Positions 42,621-54,858 are shown, numbered from the stretch's first letter. The stretch: DNA of 64,000 nucleotides from Zingiber officinale (GCF_018446385.1 NC_055988.1:166492837-166556836), one strand, 5' to 3'. Notes: a model not told the origin generated them from the sequence alone. A program made the numbers and translations.

Positions 42621-44109
42621 TGTTGGGACCGAAAAGTAGCTAGAGGGGGGGGGTGAATAGCTCGTCGCGTGCTTCGTGGTTGGCGTTGCTTGTTTCTTCA
42701 AAGATGTGCAGCGGAAATGTACAAGAAACAAAATACAACGCTAACAAATAGATTTTACTTGGTATCCACCTCACAAGAGGTGACTAATCCAAGGATCCAC
42801 ATACTCACGCACCCTCCACTATGAAACACACTCCTCTACGGTAACTACCGAAGGCAGAGAAGCCTTTACAAACTCTCAATACAAGAAGAAAGGAAAGGAT
42901 ATGAAATACAAGCAAAAGCTTACAATAAACCCTAACCCTAACTTCTCTTCTTGCTTTTGATCCGCCTCTTGACTTGGAAGAACCTCCAAGAATCTTCAAG
43001 AACTGGCAATCTGAACTTGAGAGAGAGCTGTGGAGTCGCTGGTGAAGATCGGAGATGAATCGTGTAAGCACTGCTGAAGGAAACGCTCGCCTGCAGCTAA
43101 ATACGACGCCAACGGTCGGATCCCGATCGATTGGATTGCTCCCAATCGATCGTGGAGGTTTTGGATCGATCAACCGATCGATCTAGAGTGCCTCTGTGCT
43201 CTCTGGAATAGCTTGGATCGATCGGCTAATCGATCCAGGGCTTATCGCACACAAACAGCAGCTCCCAATCGATCCACTGATCGATTGAGACCTCTGGATC
43301 GATCCACAGATCGATCCAAAGGGTTTCTGTTCGTGGGGACTCACCCGATCGATCAGCTGATCGATTGGGCATGATCCAATCGATTAACTGATCAATCCAG
43401 ATCTGCTGGATCGATCAGCTGATCGATCCAGATCTGCTGGATCGATTGGCTGATCAATCCAGATCTGCTGGATCAATCGGCTGATCAATCTAGATCTTGG
43501 TTTTTGCCCAAAAGCAAGTCCAAAGCCCCCTAAACCAACATCCAGTCAACCATGACTTGTTGGTACATAAAACCTAGCATCCGGTCACCCTTGACCAGCT
43601 AGGACTCTCTCACCAAGTGTCTGGTCAATCCCTTTGACCCACTTGGACTTTTCTCCTCTTGCCAAGTATCCAGTCAATCTCTTTGACCTACTTGGACTTT
43701 CACCAGATGTCTGGTCAACCTTGACCCATCTGGATTTCCCCGTGCCTGGCTTCACTCACCAGGACTTCCCTTCTGCCTAGATTCACTCACTAGGTCTTCT
43801 CATCTGCCTAGCTTCACTCACCAGGACTTTCACCTAGCTTCACTCACTAGGGTTTCCTTCTGCCTGGCTTCACTCACCAGGACTTTCACCTACCTTCACT
43901 CACTAGGATTTTCAGTCAAGTATCCAGTCAACCTTGACCTACTTGACTCTCCTTCACAATCTCCCCACATGAACAATTGCACCTGCAATGTTCATGTGTT
44001 GTCTACAAGTATTGTCAAACATCAAAACCAAATCATCAAGACTCAAGCTTGACTCACTTCAAGCCCAGTCAAACAGGTCAACTTTGACCTAGGGAATATT
44101 GCACCAACA
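42621..44109 (-). repeat. 3' LTR of reverse gag-only Copia element
   Basis: TGTTGGGACCGAAAAGTAGC to TATTGCACCAACA, 1489 bp. Reverse palindromes GATCGATCCACTGATCGATT and variants lie at 43120-43500. The hairpin array (CCAACA...TGTTGG, CCTAGCA..., CCTGG...CCAGG units) lies at 43530-43930. TAGAT precedes it as a possible duplicate. Confidence 0.85.
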
Positions 44110-44297
44110 ATCTCCCCCTTTTTGATGTTTGACAATACCACATGTTAAGTTAGGAAATTAGGCTAATCCCATAGCCTCAACTCCCTTCATGCCAATATCT
44201 GAATGATGGTTCCCTCCATTCTTCTCCTTTTCTAGAGGGCAAACTCCCCCTTTAGGTACTGAAGGCCTAACTTAACCATGCATCCTCCCCCTATTGG

Positions 44298-45541
44298 TGT
44301 TGGTGCGGGAAGCATCCGACGATCGAACTCGTGTTTTGATAATGGCAAAGGATTCAAAGTTAAGGTGTTTTGTATTCTAACAAGTCTACTTGAGGATTTC
44401 AGGAAAGTCCTAGCTACGGTTAGGCAAAGGGAAAAACCCTAGGGGGTGGTAACCCTAGGTCATAGGGGGTGGTAACCCTATGCGGAAAGTCTTGGCAGGT
44501 CGATGACTTCAGGCAAAAGTCCTAGGGGGTGGTAACCCTAGGTGGAAAGTCCTGGTGTCGCGAACCAGGTGAAAGACTGGACTAGCCGGGAAGCAGATGT
44601 CCAGCAGAAAGTCCGGAAGCGTCGAGTGCTGAGCAAAAGTCCAGTCGGTCTGGAGGATCGACTGGCAACAGGTAAATCTCCTGAGTGGAGTAGGTGAGGA
44701 TGCGTTCCCCGTAGAGGGAACAGTAGGCGTCGGGTCGACCTAGGGTTTCCGGTGGGAAATCCGAAGTCAGACCCGGACAGTCCGGAGACTGTCATAAACA
44801 TTCTTTATTATTCATACTGTTATTTTGTACTAACTTTGTGTTGCAGGATGTTGTTTGGGACTAACATATCTTGCAGGTACAAAATAACGAAGATTTGCCT
44901 CGGATGAACAGTGTCCGAGGCGCCTCCATGGAGCTTGGAGGCGCCTCGGGTGCAAAAGCTGACCTGGCTGCGAAGCTTCATTGGAGGCGCCTTCATGGGG
45001 GTATAAGGCGCCTTGGAAGGCACCTTAAGCAAGGGATAATGCGCCTTAAAGGGATGAAGTTCGACCAGATCAGATTTGATCCACGCGGAAGACTCGGCAG
45101 CATGGAGGCGCCTTGAACACCCTTTATAAGGGGGTTTCGACCAGCACTTCAGAACATCAAGTTCCAGGCCTTCTTCCTTGAACGTGTTGCTAACAAAGTC
45201 ATTCCGAAGTGCTGTTGCGACATTCCGACGACTCAGAGCTCCAATTTTCCTCTTTCTTAAGTTGTCGATAAAAAGTTATTTCAATACTTTCATTGTAATT
45301 TGTAATTGTTATCGAGCTTATAATTTTTGCCCACCGGAAGCGATCAAGGATCACGGGCATTCGAGTAGGAGTCGCCTTAGGCTCCGAACGAAGTAAATCT
45401 TCCCTGTGTCTCTGTGTTTGACTCCTTTTATTCCGTTGCTTATTACTCTGTTAATTTCTCGTACGATTTACGATTCCGATAAACGAACGATTTAGCCATG
45501 AGCGCTATTCACCCCCCCTCTAGCGCGATCTCGATCCAACA
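44298..45541 (+). repeat. 5' LTR of SIRE-like element
   Basis: 1244 bp, TGTTGGTGCGGGAAGC to CGATCCAACA. Order: hairpin array (44405-44690), GGCGCC-type palindromes (44915-45120), CCCTTTATAAGGG (45120-45132) and leader, ending with CTATTCACCCCCCCTCTAGC. Confidence 0.9.
44405..44690 (+). repeat. Hairpin array in SIRE LTR
   Basis: Stems separated by AAAGT: CCTAGGG...CCCTAGG and CATAGGG...CCCTATG around GGTGGTAA, CCTGGT...ACCAGG, CTGGA...TCCAG, and CCAGTCG...CGACTGG. The layout and spacers resemble the gag-only Copia LTR although the stems differ. The array recurs at 53772-54040. Confidence 0.65.
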
Positions 45542-45543
45542 AT

Positions 45544-45555
45544 TGGTATCAGAGC
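45544..45555 (+). other. Primer-binding site of SIRE-like element
   Basis: TGGTATCAGAGC, two bases after the LTR end; complementary to the initiator tRNA-Met. Confidence 0.9.
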
Positions 45556-45800
45556 GGGGTTGTTTTGAATTGGTGCAACCACCATTCAAAACAGTTTTTT
45601 TTTGTGATACTTTAATTTTTTTCGGAGTCAATTAGAATTTAGCTAAGTAGCTAAAATTCTAATTCTTTTTCAAATTGGTGTTGCTCAACGTTGGTCAATA
45701 CCACTTGAGCTCGTTATTTTTTTTCTTCCTCCTCCCGCACTACTAATCCAAGACTCAGTCTTGGAATAGTTCTTCTTGTTTTTGTTTTTCTTAGATCTAA

Positions 45801-47258
45801 ATGGCTCAACAAGAAGGATATAGCACTGTTCGTCCCCCACTATTTTCCGGAGAAGACTTCGGATATTGGAAGGGGCGAATGGAGATATATATGAAGATCC
45901 AGTTCGACACCTGGATGATAGTCAAGACAGGACTGTAACTACCAACTGATGCAGACGGCAAGCCTACATCCTGTGAGAACTGGGAGCCAACCTTTATCAA
46001 AAAGGTGGAAGCCGACGCCAAAGCTACCTGCACCATCCAGTGCGGTCTTACCAAAGAAGAGCTCAACAGAGTCGGTCCGTTTTCTTCCGCAAAGGAGTTG
46101 TGGGAGAAACTGATCGAACTTCACGAGGGCGCCTCGGAAACCAAGGTAAGTAAGCGTGATTTGTTACTTAATAAACTATACAATTTAAAAATGCAGGAAG
46201 GCGAGACGGCAAGTTCGTTACACGCTCGAATTCAAGATATTCTGAATTCTCTTCATGGAATCGAGCAGAAGGTAGAAAACAGAGACATTATAAGGTATGC
46301 TCTTAATTCATTTCCTAGGAGTACATTGTGGGCATCGATGGTAGATGCCTACAAAGTCTCTAAGGATTTGTCTTCCTTAAAATTAGATGAATTATTTAGT
46401 GAATTTGAACTGCATGAACAAACTAATGCACAGCCATCCGAGAAGGGTATTGCTTTGGTTGCAGGTACGAGTCGAACACGGGAATCAAGAGTACGGCGAA
46501 AAATTGAATCGGAATCAGAAGACGAACCCGACTCAGAAGATTCAGAAGATGAACTGACCAGCGAACTAGTGAATCTCGTGAAGAAGCTCTACAAGAAGAA
46601 GAAGGGTTTCAACAAGAAAGATCTGAAGAAGGCAGTTCAATCCAAGGAGGCCCAACCGAACTCGAAGGTAAAATTTGAAGTCACCTGCTACGGGTGTAAC
46701 CAGAAGGGGCACATCAAAGCAAACTGCCCCAACCAAAAGGAAGCCAAAAAGCAAAGAAGAAAGAAGGCCCTGAAGGCAACATGAGATGAATCTTCCTCGG
46801 AGGACGACGACGACGAACTCGATCAGATGAGTCTACTCGCACTGATGGCCCGGGACCAGATCGTCGAGAGCGAAAGCGAGTCAGAGGCCGAGTCCGAGCA
46901 AAGCCACGGATCCGCATCCATTTCAGAAGGGCTAGACTCCACTGTAAGTATTCCGAGGCTCAATAATTTAGTTAATTACTTATTACGCAAGTTAGCTAAG
47001 TCAAATATTAGGATTAAATCACTTCTAAAGGAAGTAGCTGTCCTTAAAGAAGTGACTACCACTAACTCCTTACCTGATCAAGTTCAGACTGGAAATTCAA
47101 CTCAAGTTCAAAAACTTGAGGAAGAAAATTCTAGTTTGAAAAATCAGGTAAAAGATTTAAAAAAATACCTTAGAACGGTTTTCTCTGGGCTCCAAGAATT
47201 TGGACCTAATTCTTGGGACACAAAGAGCCGTCTACAACAGAACTGGGCTTGGATATAA
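45801..47258 (+). pseudogene. gag: SIRE-like gag, two nonsense codons
   Basis: ATG 45801 (MAQQEGYSTVRPPLFSGED) begins a UBN2-type gag (FGYWKGRMEIYM; AKELWEKLIELHEG). An acidic Ser/Glu/Asp stretch and one zinc knuckle CYGCNQKGHIKANC (46686-46727) follow, then a second acidic stretch and a coiled coil (KLEEENSSLKNQVKDLKKYL). TAA at 45936 and TGA at 46782 interrupt an otherwise single frame that ends at TAA 47256. A coding-like stretch with two WVPK motifs continues in another frame at 47314-47450, as is usual for Copia gag linkers. Confidence 0.8.
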
Positions 47259-49703
47259 AAGTAAATTTAAATCTTATTTATCCTTAATAAACAAACAAAG
47301 TAGTAAATGAATCCAAGCATGGGTCCCTAAGTCCAAATTGATCAATCAAGTTGGACTTGGCCAATACTGGGTTCCGAAGGATCAAATACACTACCTCGAT
47401 AGATCATATCGAGGCTATGATCCAGGAGAGCTAAAAGGAAAACGATCTTAAAAATTTGAAAATCAAATTAAAAATTCGAAATTAAATTATAAATTCAAAA
47501 TCAAATTAAAAATTCGAAATTAACTATAAATTCAAAATTCAAAAATAGATGAAGGATCCAAACTAGCTGGCACCTCCAACTGAACTACTCGAAATGGGTA
47601 AAACAAGAGTAGATTACCCGGCAGGGTAATTAAGGTTAGATTAAAACGGGATAAGTTTAACCTGAACCACAGTACTGGTGAAGTTTTTGGATGATAGTAC
47701 GTTAGGGAAGCTTGGGCATCGCATGTCTAGGAAGATATGGCTTCGACCTGGTGCATTTGGCCAAGTGGAACTGATCGAAGCTATCCTTAAATGGATCCTA
47801 ACTAGTTAGACCAAGGATTAGTATTAAGTTCAATGGGTAGGACTATTTGGGAAACCTCGAAGGCATGGTTACTTTAATGAGCTCCTTGTGACTCACCATA
47901 CCCCAGAAGTTTATCCAAAAAATGCTTACTTGTTGAATCCAAAGCTAAACCTGAATCTAACACAAAGTTAAACCAAACCCTTAAATTGAACCTTAATTCA
48001 TCTCACTAAAATCATAAGATTCTCTGATTGAAAATTTAGATCGGGTGAAATGACTAAGTAATTAAAATCAACCTGATAATTAATTCAAATTCAAATTAAT
48101 TTCAAAATTATTGAAAAATCATTTCAAAATTATTTAAAAATCTTTTCAAATTAATTTCAAAATTATTTAAAAAATCTTTTCAAAATTAATTAAAAATCTT
48201 TTCAAAATTAATTTCAAAATTATTTAAAAATCTTTTCAAAATTAATTTCAAAATTATTTAAAAAATCTTTAAAAATTAATTTCAAAATTATTTGAAAAAT
48301 CATTTCAAAATCATTTTAAAATCTTCAAAATTAATTTCAAAATTATTTAAAAATCATTTCAAAATTAATTTCAAAATTATTTAAAAAATCATTTCAAAAT
48401 TAATTTCAAAATTATTTAAAAATCATTTCAAAATTGATTTCAAAAATTATTTAAAAATCATTTCAAAATCATTTTAAAATCTTTAAAAAATTAATTTCAA
48501 AATTATTTAAAAAATCATTTCAAAATTAATTTCAAAAATTATTTAAAAATCATTTCAAAAATCATTTTAAAATCTTTAAAAATTAATTTCAAAATTATTT
48601 GAAAAATCATTTCAAAATCATTTTAAAATATTTAAAAAATTAATTTCAAAATTAGTTGAAAAATCATTTCAAAAATTATTTAAAAATCATTTAAAAATCT
48701 TTAAAAAATTAATTTCAAAATTATTTAAAAAATAATTTCAAAATTAATTTCAAAAAATATTTAAAAATCATTACAAAATCATTTTAAAATCTTTAAAAAT
48801 TAATTTCAAAATTATTTGAAAAATCATTTCAAAATCATTTTAAAATCTTTAAAAAAATAATTTCAAATTTAATTGAAAAATCATTTCAAAATTAATTTCA
48901 AAATTATTTAAAAATCATTTCAAAATTAATTTCAAAATTATTTAAAAAATCATTTCAAAATTAATTTCAAAATTATTTAAAAAATTAATTTCAAAATCAT
49001 TTTAAAATCTTTAAAAAATTAATTTCAAAATTAGTTGAAAAATCATTTCAAAATTAATTTCAAAATTATTTAAAAAATCATTTCAAAATTAATTTCAAAA
49101 ATTATTTAAAAATTATTTAAAATCATTTTAAAATCTTTAAAAATTAATTTCAAAATTAGTTGAAAAATCATTTCAAAATTATTTTAAAATCTTTAAAAAA
49201 TTAATTTCAAAATTATTTGAAAAATCATTTCAAAATCATTTTAAAATCTTTAAACTTAAATTTCAAAATTGTTTTAAAAACCTAAATTTCAAAATTGTTT
49301 TAAAAACTTAAATTTCAAAATTGTTTTAAAAACTTAAATTTCAAAATTATTTTAAAAACTTAAATTTGAAAATTACTTTAAAAACTTAAATTTCAAAATT
49401 ATTTTTTAAAAAAAAAACTTGAAATTCAAAATTATTTTTAAACTCAAATTCAAAATTTCAAAATTATTTTTAAAACTCAATCTCAAAATTACTTTTAAAG
49501 CTCAATGTTAAAATTATTTTGAAACTAATTTTAACTCTTAAAATTAATTAACTATAAGATCATTAATTAAAAATAACCGTAGGCTTAAGTGTTTGCTGAA
49601 CTACTCCGAATACAATTGATTAAGATAGAAAATCTAAGGAGTCTGCTTCAATTAAACTATCTTTAAATCCATTAAAAACCAATTCAAACTACTTCATGTG
49701 TAG
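47259..49703 (+). other. A/T-rich spacer between gag and pol of the SIRE-like element
   Basis: Most Copia elements join gag and pol in one frame; here 2.4 kb with stops in every frame separates them. GTAAAT at 47261 just after the gag stop resembles a 5' splice site. TTCATGTGTAG ending at 49703 resembles a 3' splice site, and its TAG is the stop that limits the pol frame upstream. An intron is a reasonable but untested reading. Confidence 0.5.
48060..49550 (+). repeat. Degenerate A/T-rich tandem array in SIRE spacer
   Basis: Variants of AATTTCAAAATTATTTAAAA and ATCATTTCAAAATT alternate for about 1.5 kb without a fixed period (units of roughly 18-40 bp). The last ~250 bp change to TTAAATTTCAAAATTGTTTT units. 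There is no coding capacity. Confidence 0.85.
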
Positions 49704-49706
49704 GAA

Positions 49707-52700
49707 TTGGATCAATGGATGTTGGATAGTGGATGCTCCAGACATATGACTGGAAATAAGTTGAAGTTTACTAAACTCAAGTACAAGAAGTTAGGATCAG
49801 TTGCATTCGGCAACGACGGTAAACTTAAAGTAATCGGAAAAGGTAATATTGAACTTAGTTCCGATTTCATTATTCGAAATGTTTTATTGGTTGAGAATTT
49901 TAACTTTAACTTACTAAGTATAAGTCAATTATGTGACAGCGGATATCTAGTTAATTTTGATAAATCTGGATGTCTAGTGAAAAACATCGAAAACCCTGAG
50001 ATTAGACTTAAGGGACTTAGGAAGAATAACATCTACACAATTAACTTATCTATATCCTCAATAAAGTGTCTCTTGACACAACAAGAGGAAACCCAACTAT
50101 GGCACAGAAGACTGGGTCACACTCACACAAGACTCATTTCAAAAATGAGTCAAAATGGTCTAGTTAGAGGTTTGCCCAAATTAAAATTTATTGAAAACTC
50201 AACCTGTGATGCGTGTCAAAAAGGAAAACAAACCAAGTCAACCCACAAATCAACCAACCTAGAAAGAACTAACTCCTTACTTGAGCTCCTTCATCTTGAC
50301 CTATTTGATTCACATGGAGCCAAATCATTAAGCAAGAACCAATATTGCCTAGTGATAATTGATGACTACTCTAGATACACATGGGTAAAATTCCTAAAAA
50401 CAAAAGATGAAACCTATGAAATATTTAGTAATTTTTGCAAATTAACGAAAAATGAAAAAGCTACTAAAATTAAAAGAATAAGAAGTGATCACGGGGGGGG
50501 ATTTGAAAATCATAGGTTTACCCAATTTTGTAAAATAAATGGATACCAACATGAATTTTTATGTCCTAGAACCCCCCAACAAAATGGTCTAGTGGAACGT
50601 AAAAATAGAACATTACAAGAAGCCGCTAGAACTATGTTAAATGAATATTATTTAAATCATCAATTTTGGGTTGAAGCAATAAATACGGCAAATTATATTC
50701 AAAACAGAATTTTAATTAACAAATCTCACAATAAAACACCATATGAACTCTACTATCATAAAATTCCCAATCTAAACTATCTAAAAGTATTTGGGTGTAA
50801 AGTTCACATTTTAAATACTAAAGATTACTTAGGAAAATTTACACCCAAGACTAACCAAGGAATATTCTTAGGATACTCCTCTACCAGTAGGGCATTTAGC
50901 GTATATAATCAAAATAACTTGAAAGTTGAAGAAACAACTAATGTAATATTTGATGAAGAAAACAGCTTACCTAATATAAGCGAAAATGTTGACATTAATC
51001 CAAGAGCTATAGAAGATGATGAAATGCAACCCAATCTTAATGAGTCAGAAGAACCAATTTCTGATCCACAGATAAGACCAACTAGGGTAAGTACCTCTCA
51101 CCCACCTGACCAAATTTTGGGTGACCCAAATCTTGGAGTCAGAACTAGATCATCCTATAGAAACCTTAGTCAGATTGCCCTTATTTCTAAAATTGAACCT
51201 AAGACTATAGAAGAAGCCCTACCTGACCCAGACTGGATCATTGCAATGTAGGAAGAATTAGCACAATTTGAGAGAAACCAAGTCTGGGACCTTGTACCTA
51301 AACCCATAGATAAATCAATAATAGACACCAAATGGGTTTTTAGGAACAAGTTGGATGATCACAGTGATATAATAAGAAACAAAGCTAGGCTAGTAGCCAA
51401 AGGGTTTAGTCAAGTCGAAGGCCTAGACTATGATGAAACATATGCTCCGGTAGCTAGACTCGAGTCCATTAGGATGTTATTAGCCTATGCAGCAAATAAA
51501 GAATTCAAATTGTACCAAATGGACGTTAAGTCAGCCTTTTTAAATGGATTTATCAAGGAAGAGGTCTACGTAAGCCAACCTCCAGGGTTTGAAGATATAG
51601 ACTACCCAAACCATGTATTTAAATTAAAAAAGGCGTTATATGGACTAAAACAAGCCCCTAGAGCATGGTATGAAAGATTATCTAATTACTTAATATCCAA
51701 AGACTTCAACCAAGGACAAATCGATCCGACCTTGTTCGTGAAAACTATAGAAAAAGACATCTTTATAGCCCAAATCTATGTTGACGACATAATTTTTGGC
51801 TCAACTAACTCAAAATTTTTAAAAGAATTTGTTAAATTAATGGAAAGTAAATTTGAAATGAGTATGGTTGGGGAACTCAACTTTTTCTTAGGCTTACAAA
51901 TAAAACAAACCAAAGATGGAATCTACATTTATCAAACTAAATATGCTAAGGAGTTAATTAAAAAATTCTGCATAGAAAATTCAAAAATTATAAATACTCC
52001 AATGGCAACCAACATAAACATTGACTCTGACACTGAAGGAAAACTAGTAGATCCAAAATACTATAGGAGTGCCATAGGTAGTTTACTTTACCTAACTGCA
52101 AGCCGGCCCGACATATTATTTGCAGTAGGCATGTGCGCAAGATACCAATCCTGTGCAAAAGAGTCACACCTAACATATGTTAAAAGAATACTTAGGTATA
52201 TTAAAGAAACTCTAAATGTAGGACTTTGGTATCCAAGAACTTGCACCTTTGACCTTTATGGCTATTCTGATTCAGACTATGCAGGGTGTAAGTTAGATAG
52301 GAAAAGTACAAGTGGTAGCTACCAGATTCTAGGTCAGTGCCTAGTAAGTTGGTCAAGCAGAAAACAACATTGTGTTGCTCTATCCACTACAGAAGCTGAA
52401 TACATAGCCCTAGGAGAATGTGCATCTCAGTTGTTATGGATGATGCATACATTAAAAGACTATCAACTAGAATATAAACATACAAAAATCTTTATTGATA
52501 ATATCAGCTCAATTAATCTGACCAAAAATCCTATTCACCATTCTAGGACTAAACACATAGAGGTAAAACACCACTTTGTAAGGGATCACGTAGCTAAAGG
52601 TGAAATTGCACTCAACCATGTTGAGTCCAAATCAAACCTAGCTGACATCTTTACAAAACTCTTACCTGAACTTGAGTTCAGTGCACTTAGAAGGCAAATA

Positions 52701-52721
52701 GGAATGTGTTGGGTAGAATAG
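49707..52721 (+). pseudogene. pol: SIRE-like pol: protease, integrase, RT, RNase H (one stop codon)
   Basis: One frame from just after the TAG at 49701 to 52721, interrupted only by TAG 51249. Protease: DSGCSRHM at residues 7-14 (counting from 49707). Integrase: zinc region with LWHRRLGH (131-138) and CDAC (167-170), catalytic D198, D261 and E297 with D,D35E spacing, then the GKFTPKTNQGIFLGY motif. RT (after the stop): [46 protein letters not shown] and YVDD (51777-51788). RNase [39 protein letters not shown]. All domains and key residues are present. The first residue at 49707 is a TTG codon, so translation must start by splicing, by readthrough or at a later ATG. Confidence 0.9.
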
Positions 52722-53665
52722 GTATCTTATCTTGTTTTTATTATTGTCTTTCAAATTCTAGGAAAAATAGTTTTCAAAATTCCAATTTTTTTTAGATTGT
52801 ACAAAAATTGAATTTAGTCTAGATTTTCTCCCTAGAAATCATGTTCCCCTAGAATTAAGCCAGAGCATCTCACAAACACCTAGGTATACCTTGATTGTGA
52901 TTGAAAAACATAGAACGACTTGAGATGCATAGGGTATAGCCTGGACTCAAGAATGCTTATATCTGTGCATCGATATGAGTCTGGGCGTTAAATACGCAAC
53001 ATACATTAATCAAGTATGTTTGATCTTCCAGTTCTAGTCAAGTCAAGTCTTCCAGCTCTAGTCAAGTCTACCTGGACCAAAATAACTTAACTTGACTAAC
53101 CATGTGAAAGTTATTGCTCTATAAGCAATCAGCAAGTAGCTAAAGGTTAGACAGTTGGTAAATTATACTCAATTTTCTAGTTAAGCATGTTTGATCTTTA
53201 GGGCTCTGATACCTAGTAAGTTAATCTATTGAACATGACTCATGCTTGGATTTAAGGACCAACTAAATTTGAATGAATAACCTAAACCAAATTTAAATAT
53301 TGTTCAAACTTAAGTTTACTATTAACCTAAGTTTTCACATTCAATACTTATAAAGAGCTAAACATCATCATTTCACTTAGCTAAAAATAAGAAATGACTG
53401 TTAAGTGGTTTCAAAATCTAGTTATTCAAATGTCTATTGTTGCTTATTTTTGATATATGGCAAAGGGGGAGAGTAGCAAAAATGTAAATGGAAAATTCAA
53501 ATTTAAATTAATATAAAAGGGGGAGCATATACTTCACTTTAGCAAATTTGCTTTGGTAAATGTGTTCATCTATTCTTAGCAAATTTGCCTGTGTTAAAAA
53601 TGTTTATCTGTTCGTTTGTTTACTTAACTTTGAATTTGAGTTGTCATAATCAAAAAGGGGGAGAT
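52722..53665 (+). other. 3' noncoding region and polypurine tract of SIRE-like element
   Basis: No env-like ORF is seen, in contrast to the reverse copy at 35520-42620. The region contains GGCAAAGGGGGAGAG near 53460 and the polypurine tract CAAAAAGGGGGAGAT, which ends at 53665. Confidence 0.65.
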
Positions 53666-54853
53666 TGTTGGTGCGGAAAGCATCCGACGATCGAACTCGT
53701 GTTTTGATAATGGCAAAGGATTCAAAGTTAAGGTGTTTTGTATTCTAACAAGTCTACTTGAGGATTTCAGGAAAGTCCTAGCTGCGGTTAGGCAAAGGGA
53801 AAACCCCTAGGGGGTGGTAACCCTAGGTCATAGGGGGTGGTAACCCTATGCGGAAAGTCTTGGCAGGTCGATGACTTCAGGCAAAAGTCCTAGGGGGTGG
53901 TAACCCTAGGTGGAAAGTCCTGGTGTCGCGAACCAGGTGAAAGACTGGACTAGCCGGGAAGCGGATGTCCAGCAGAAAGTCCGGAAGCGTCGAGTGCTGA
54001 GCAAAAGTCCAGTCGGTCTGGAGGATCGACTGGCAACAGGTAATTCCCCGTAGAGGGAACAGTAGGTGTCGAGTCGACCTAGGGTTTCCTGTGGGAAATC
54101 CGAAGTCAGACCCGGACAGTCCGGAGACTGTCATAAACATTCTTTATTATTCATATTGTTATTTTGTGCTAACTTTGTGTTGCAGGATGTTGTTTGGGAC
54201 TAACATGTCTTGCAGGTACAAAATAACGAAGATTTACCTCGGATGAACAGTGTCCGAGGCGCCTCCATGGAGCTTGGAGGCGTCTCGGGTGCAAAAGCTG
54301 ACCTTGGAAGGCACCTTAAGCAAGGGATAATGCGCCTTAAAGGGATGAAGTTCGACCAGATCAGATTTGATCTATGCGGAAGACTCGGCAGCATGGAGGC
54401 GCCTTGAACAGCCTTCAAGGCGCCTTGAACACCCTTTATAAGGGGGTTTCGACCAGCACTTCAGAACATCAAGTTCCCGGCCTTCTTCCTTGAACTTGTT
54501 GCTAACAAAGTCATTCCGAAGTGCTATTGCGACATTCAGACGACTCGGAGCTCCAATTTTCCTCTTTCTTAAGTTGTCGGTAAAAAGTTATTTCAATACT
54601 TTCATTGTAATTTGTAATTGTTATCGAGCTTATAGTTGTTGCCCACCGGAAGCGATCAAGGATCGCGGGCCTTCGAGTAGGAGTCGCCTTAGGCTCTGAA
54701 CGAAGTAAATCTTCCCTGTGTCTCTGTGTTTGACTGCTTTTATTCCGCTGCTTATTACTCTGTTAATTTCTCGTACGATTTACGATTCCGATAAACGAAC
54801 GATTTAGCCATGAGCGCTATTCACCCCCCCTCTAGTGCGATCCCGATCCAACA
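53666..54853 (+). repeat. 3' LTR of SIRE-like element
   Basis: 1188 bp. Compared with the 5' LTR it lacks about 27 bp near 54043 and about 47 bp near 54300, and has about 20 bp more GGCGCC-type repeat near 54410. Otherwise there are few differences, so the insertion is fairly recent. TTTATAAGG lies at 54434. Confidence 0.9.
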
Positions 54854-54858
54854 ATTGG

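Larger units (their letters stand above)
44298..54853 (+). mobile_element. SIRE-like Copia element, complete, nearly open pol
   Basis: 5' LTR 44298-45541, initiator-Met PBS, gag, a 2.4-kb A/T-rich spacer, pol in PR-IN-RT-RH order, a noncoding 3' region, polypurine tract and 3' LTR 53666-54853. A perfect ATTGG duplication flanks it (44293-44297, 54854-54858). The long gag, the PR-IN-RT-RH order and RT sequence similarity (from memory) suggest the SIRE lineage. It is the most intact element here, with three nonsense codons seen in gag and pol. Confidence 0.9.

Noticed and set aside
48060..49550. A/T-rich array as a centromeric or other satellite
   Set aside because: No fixed period, and both sides belong to one Copia element with matching LTRs and duplicates, so it is part of that element.
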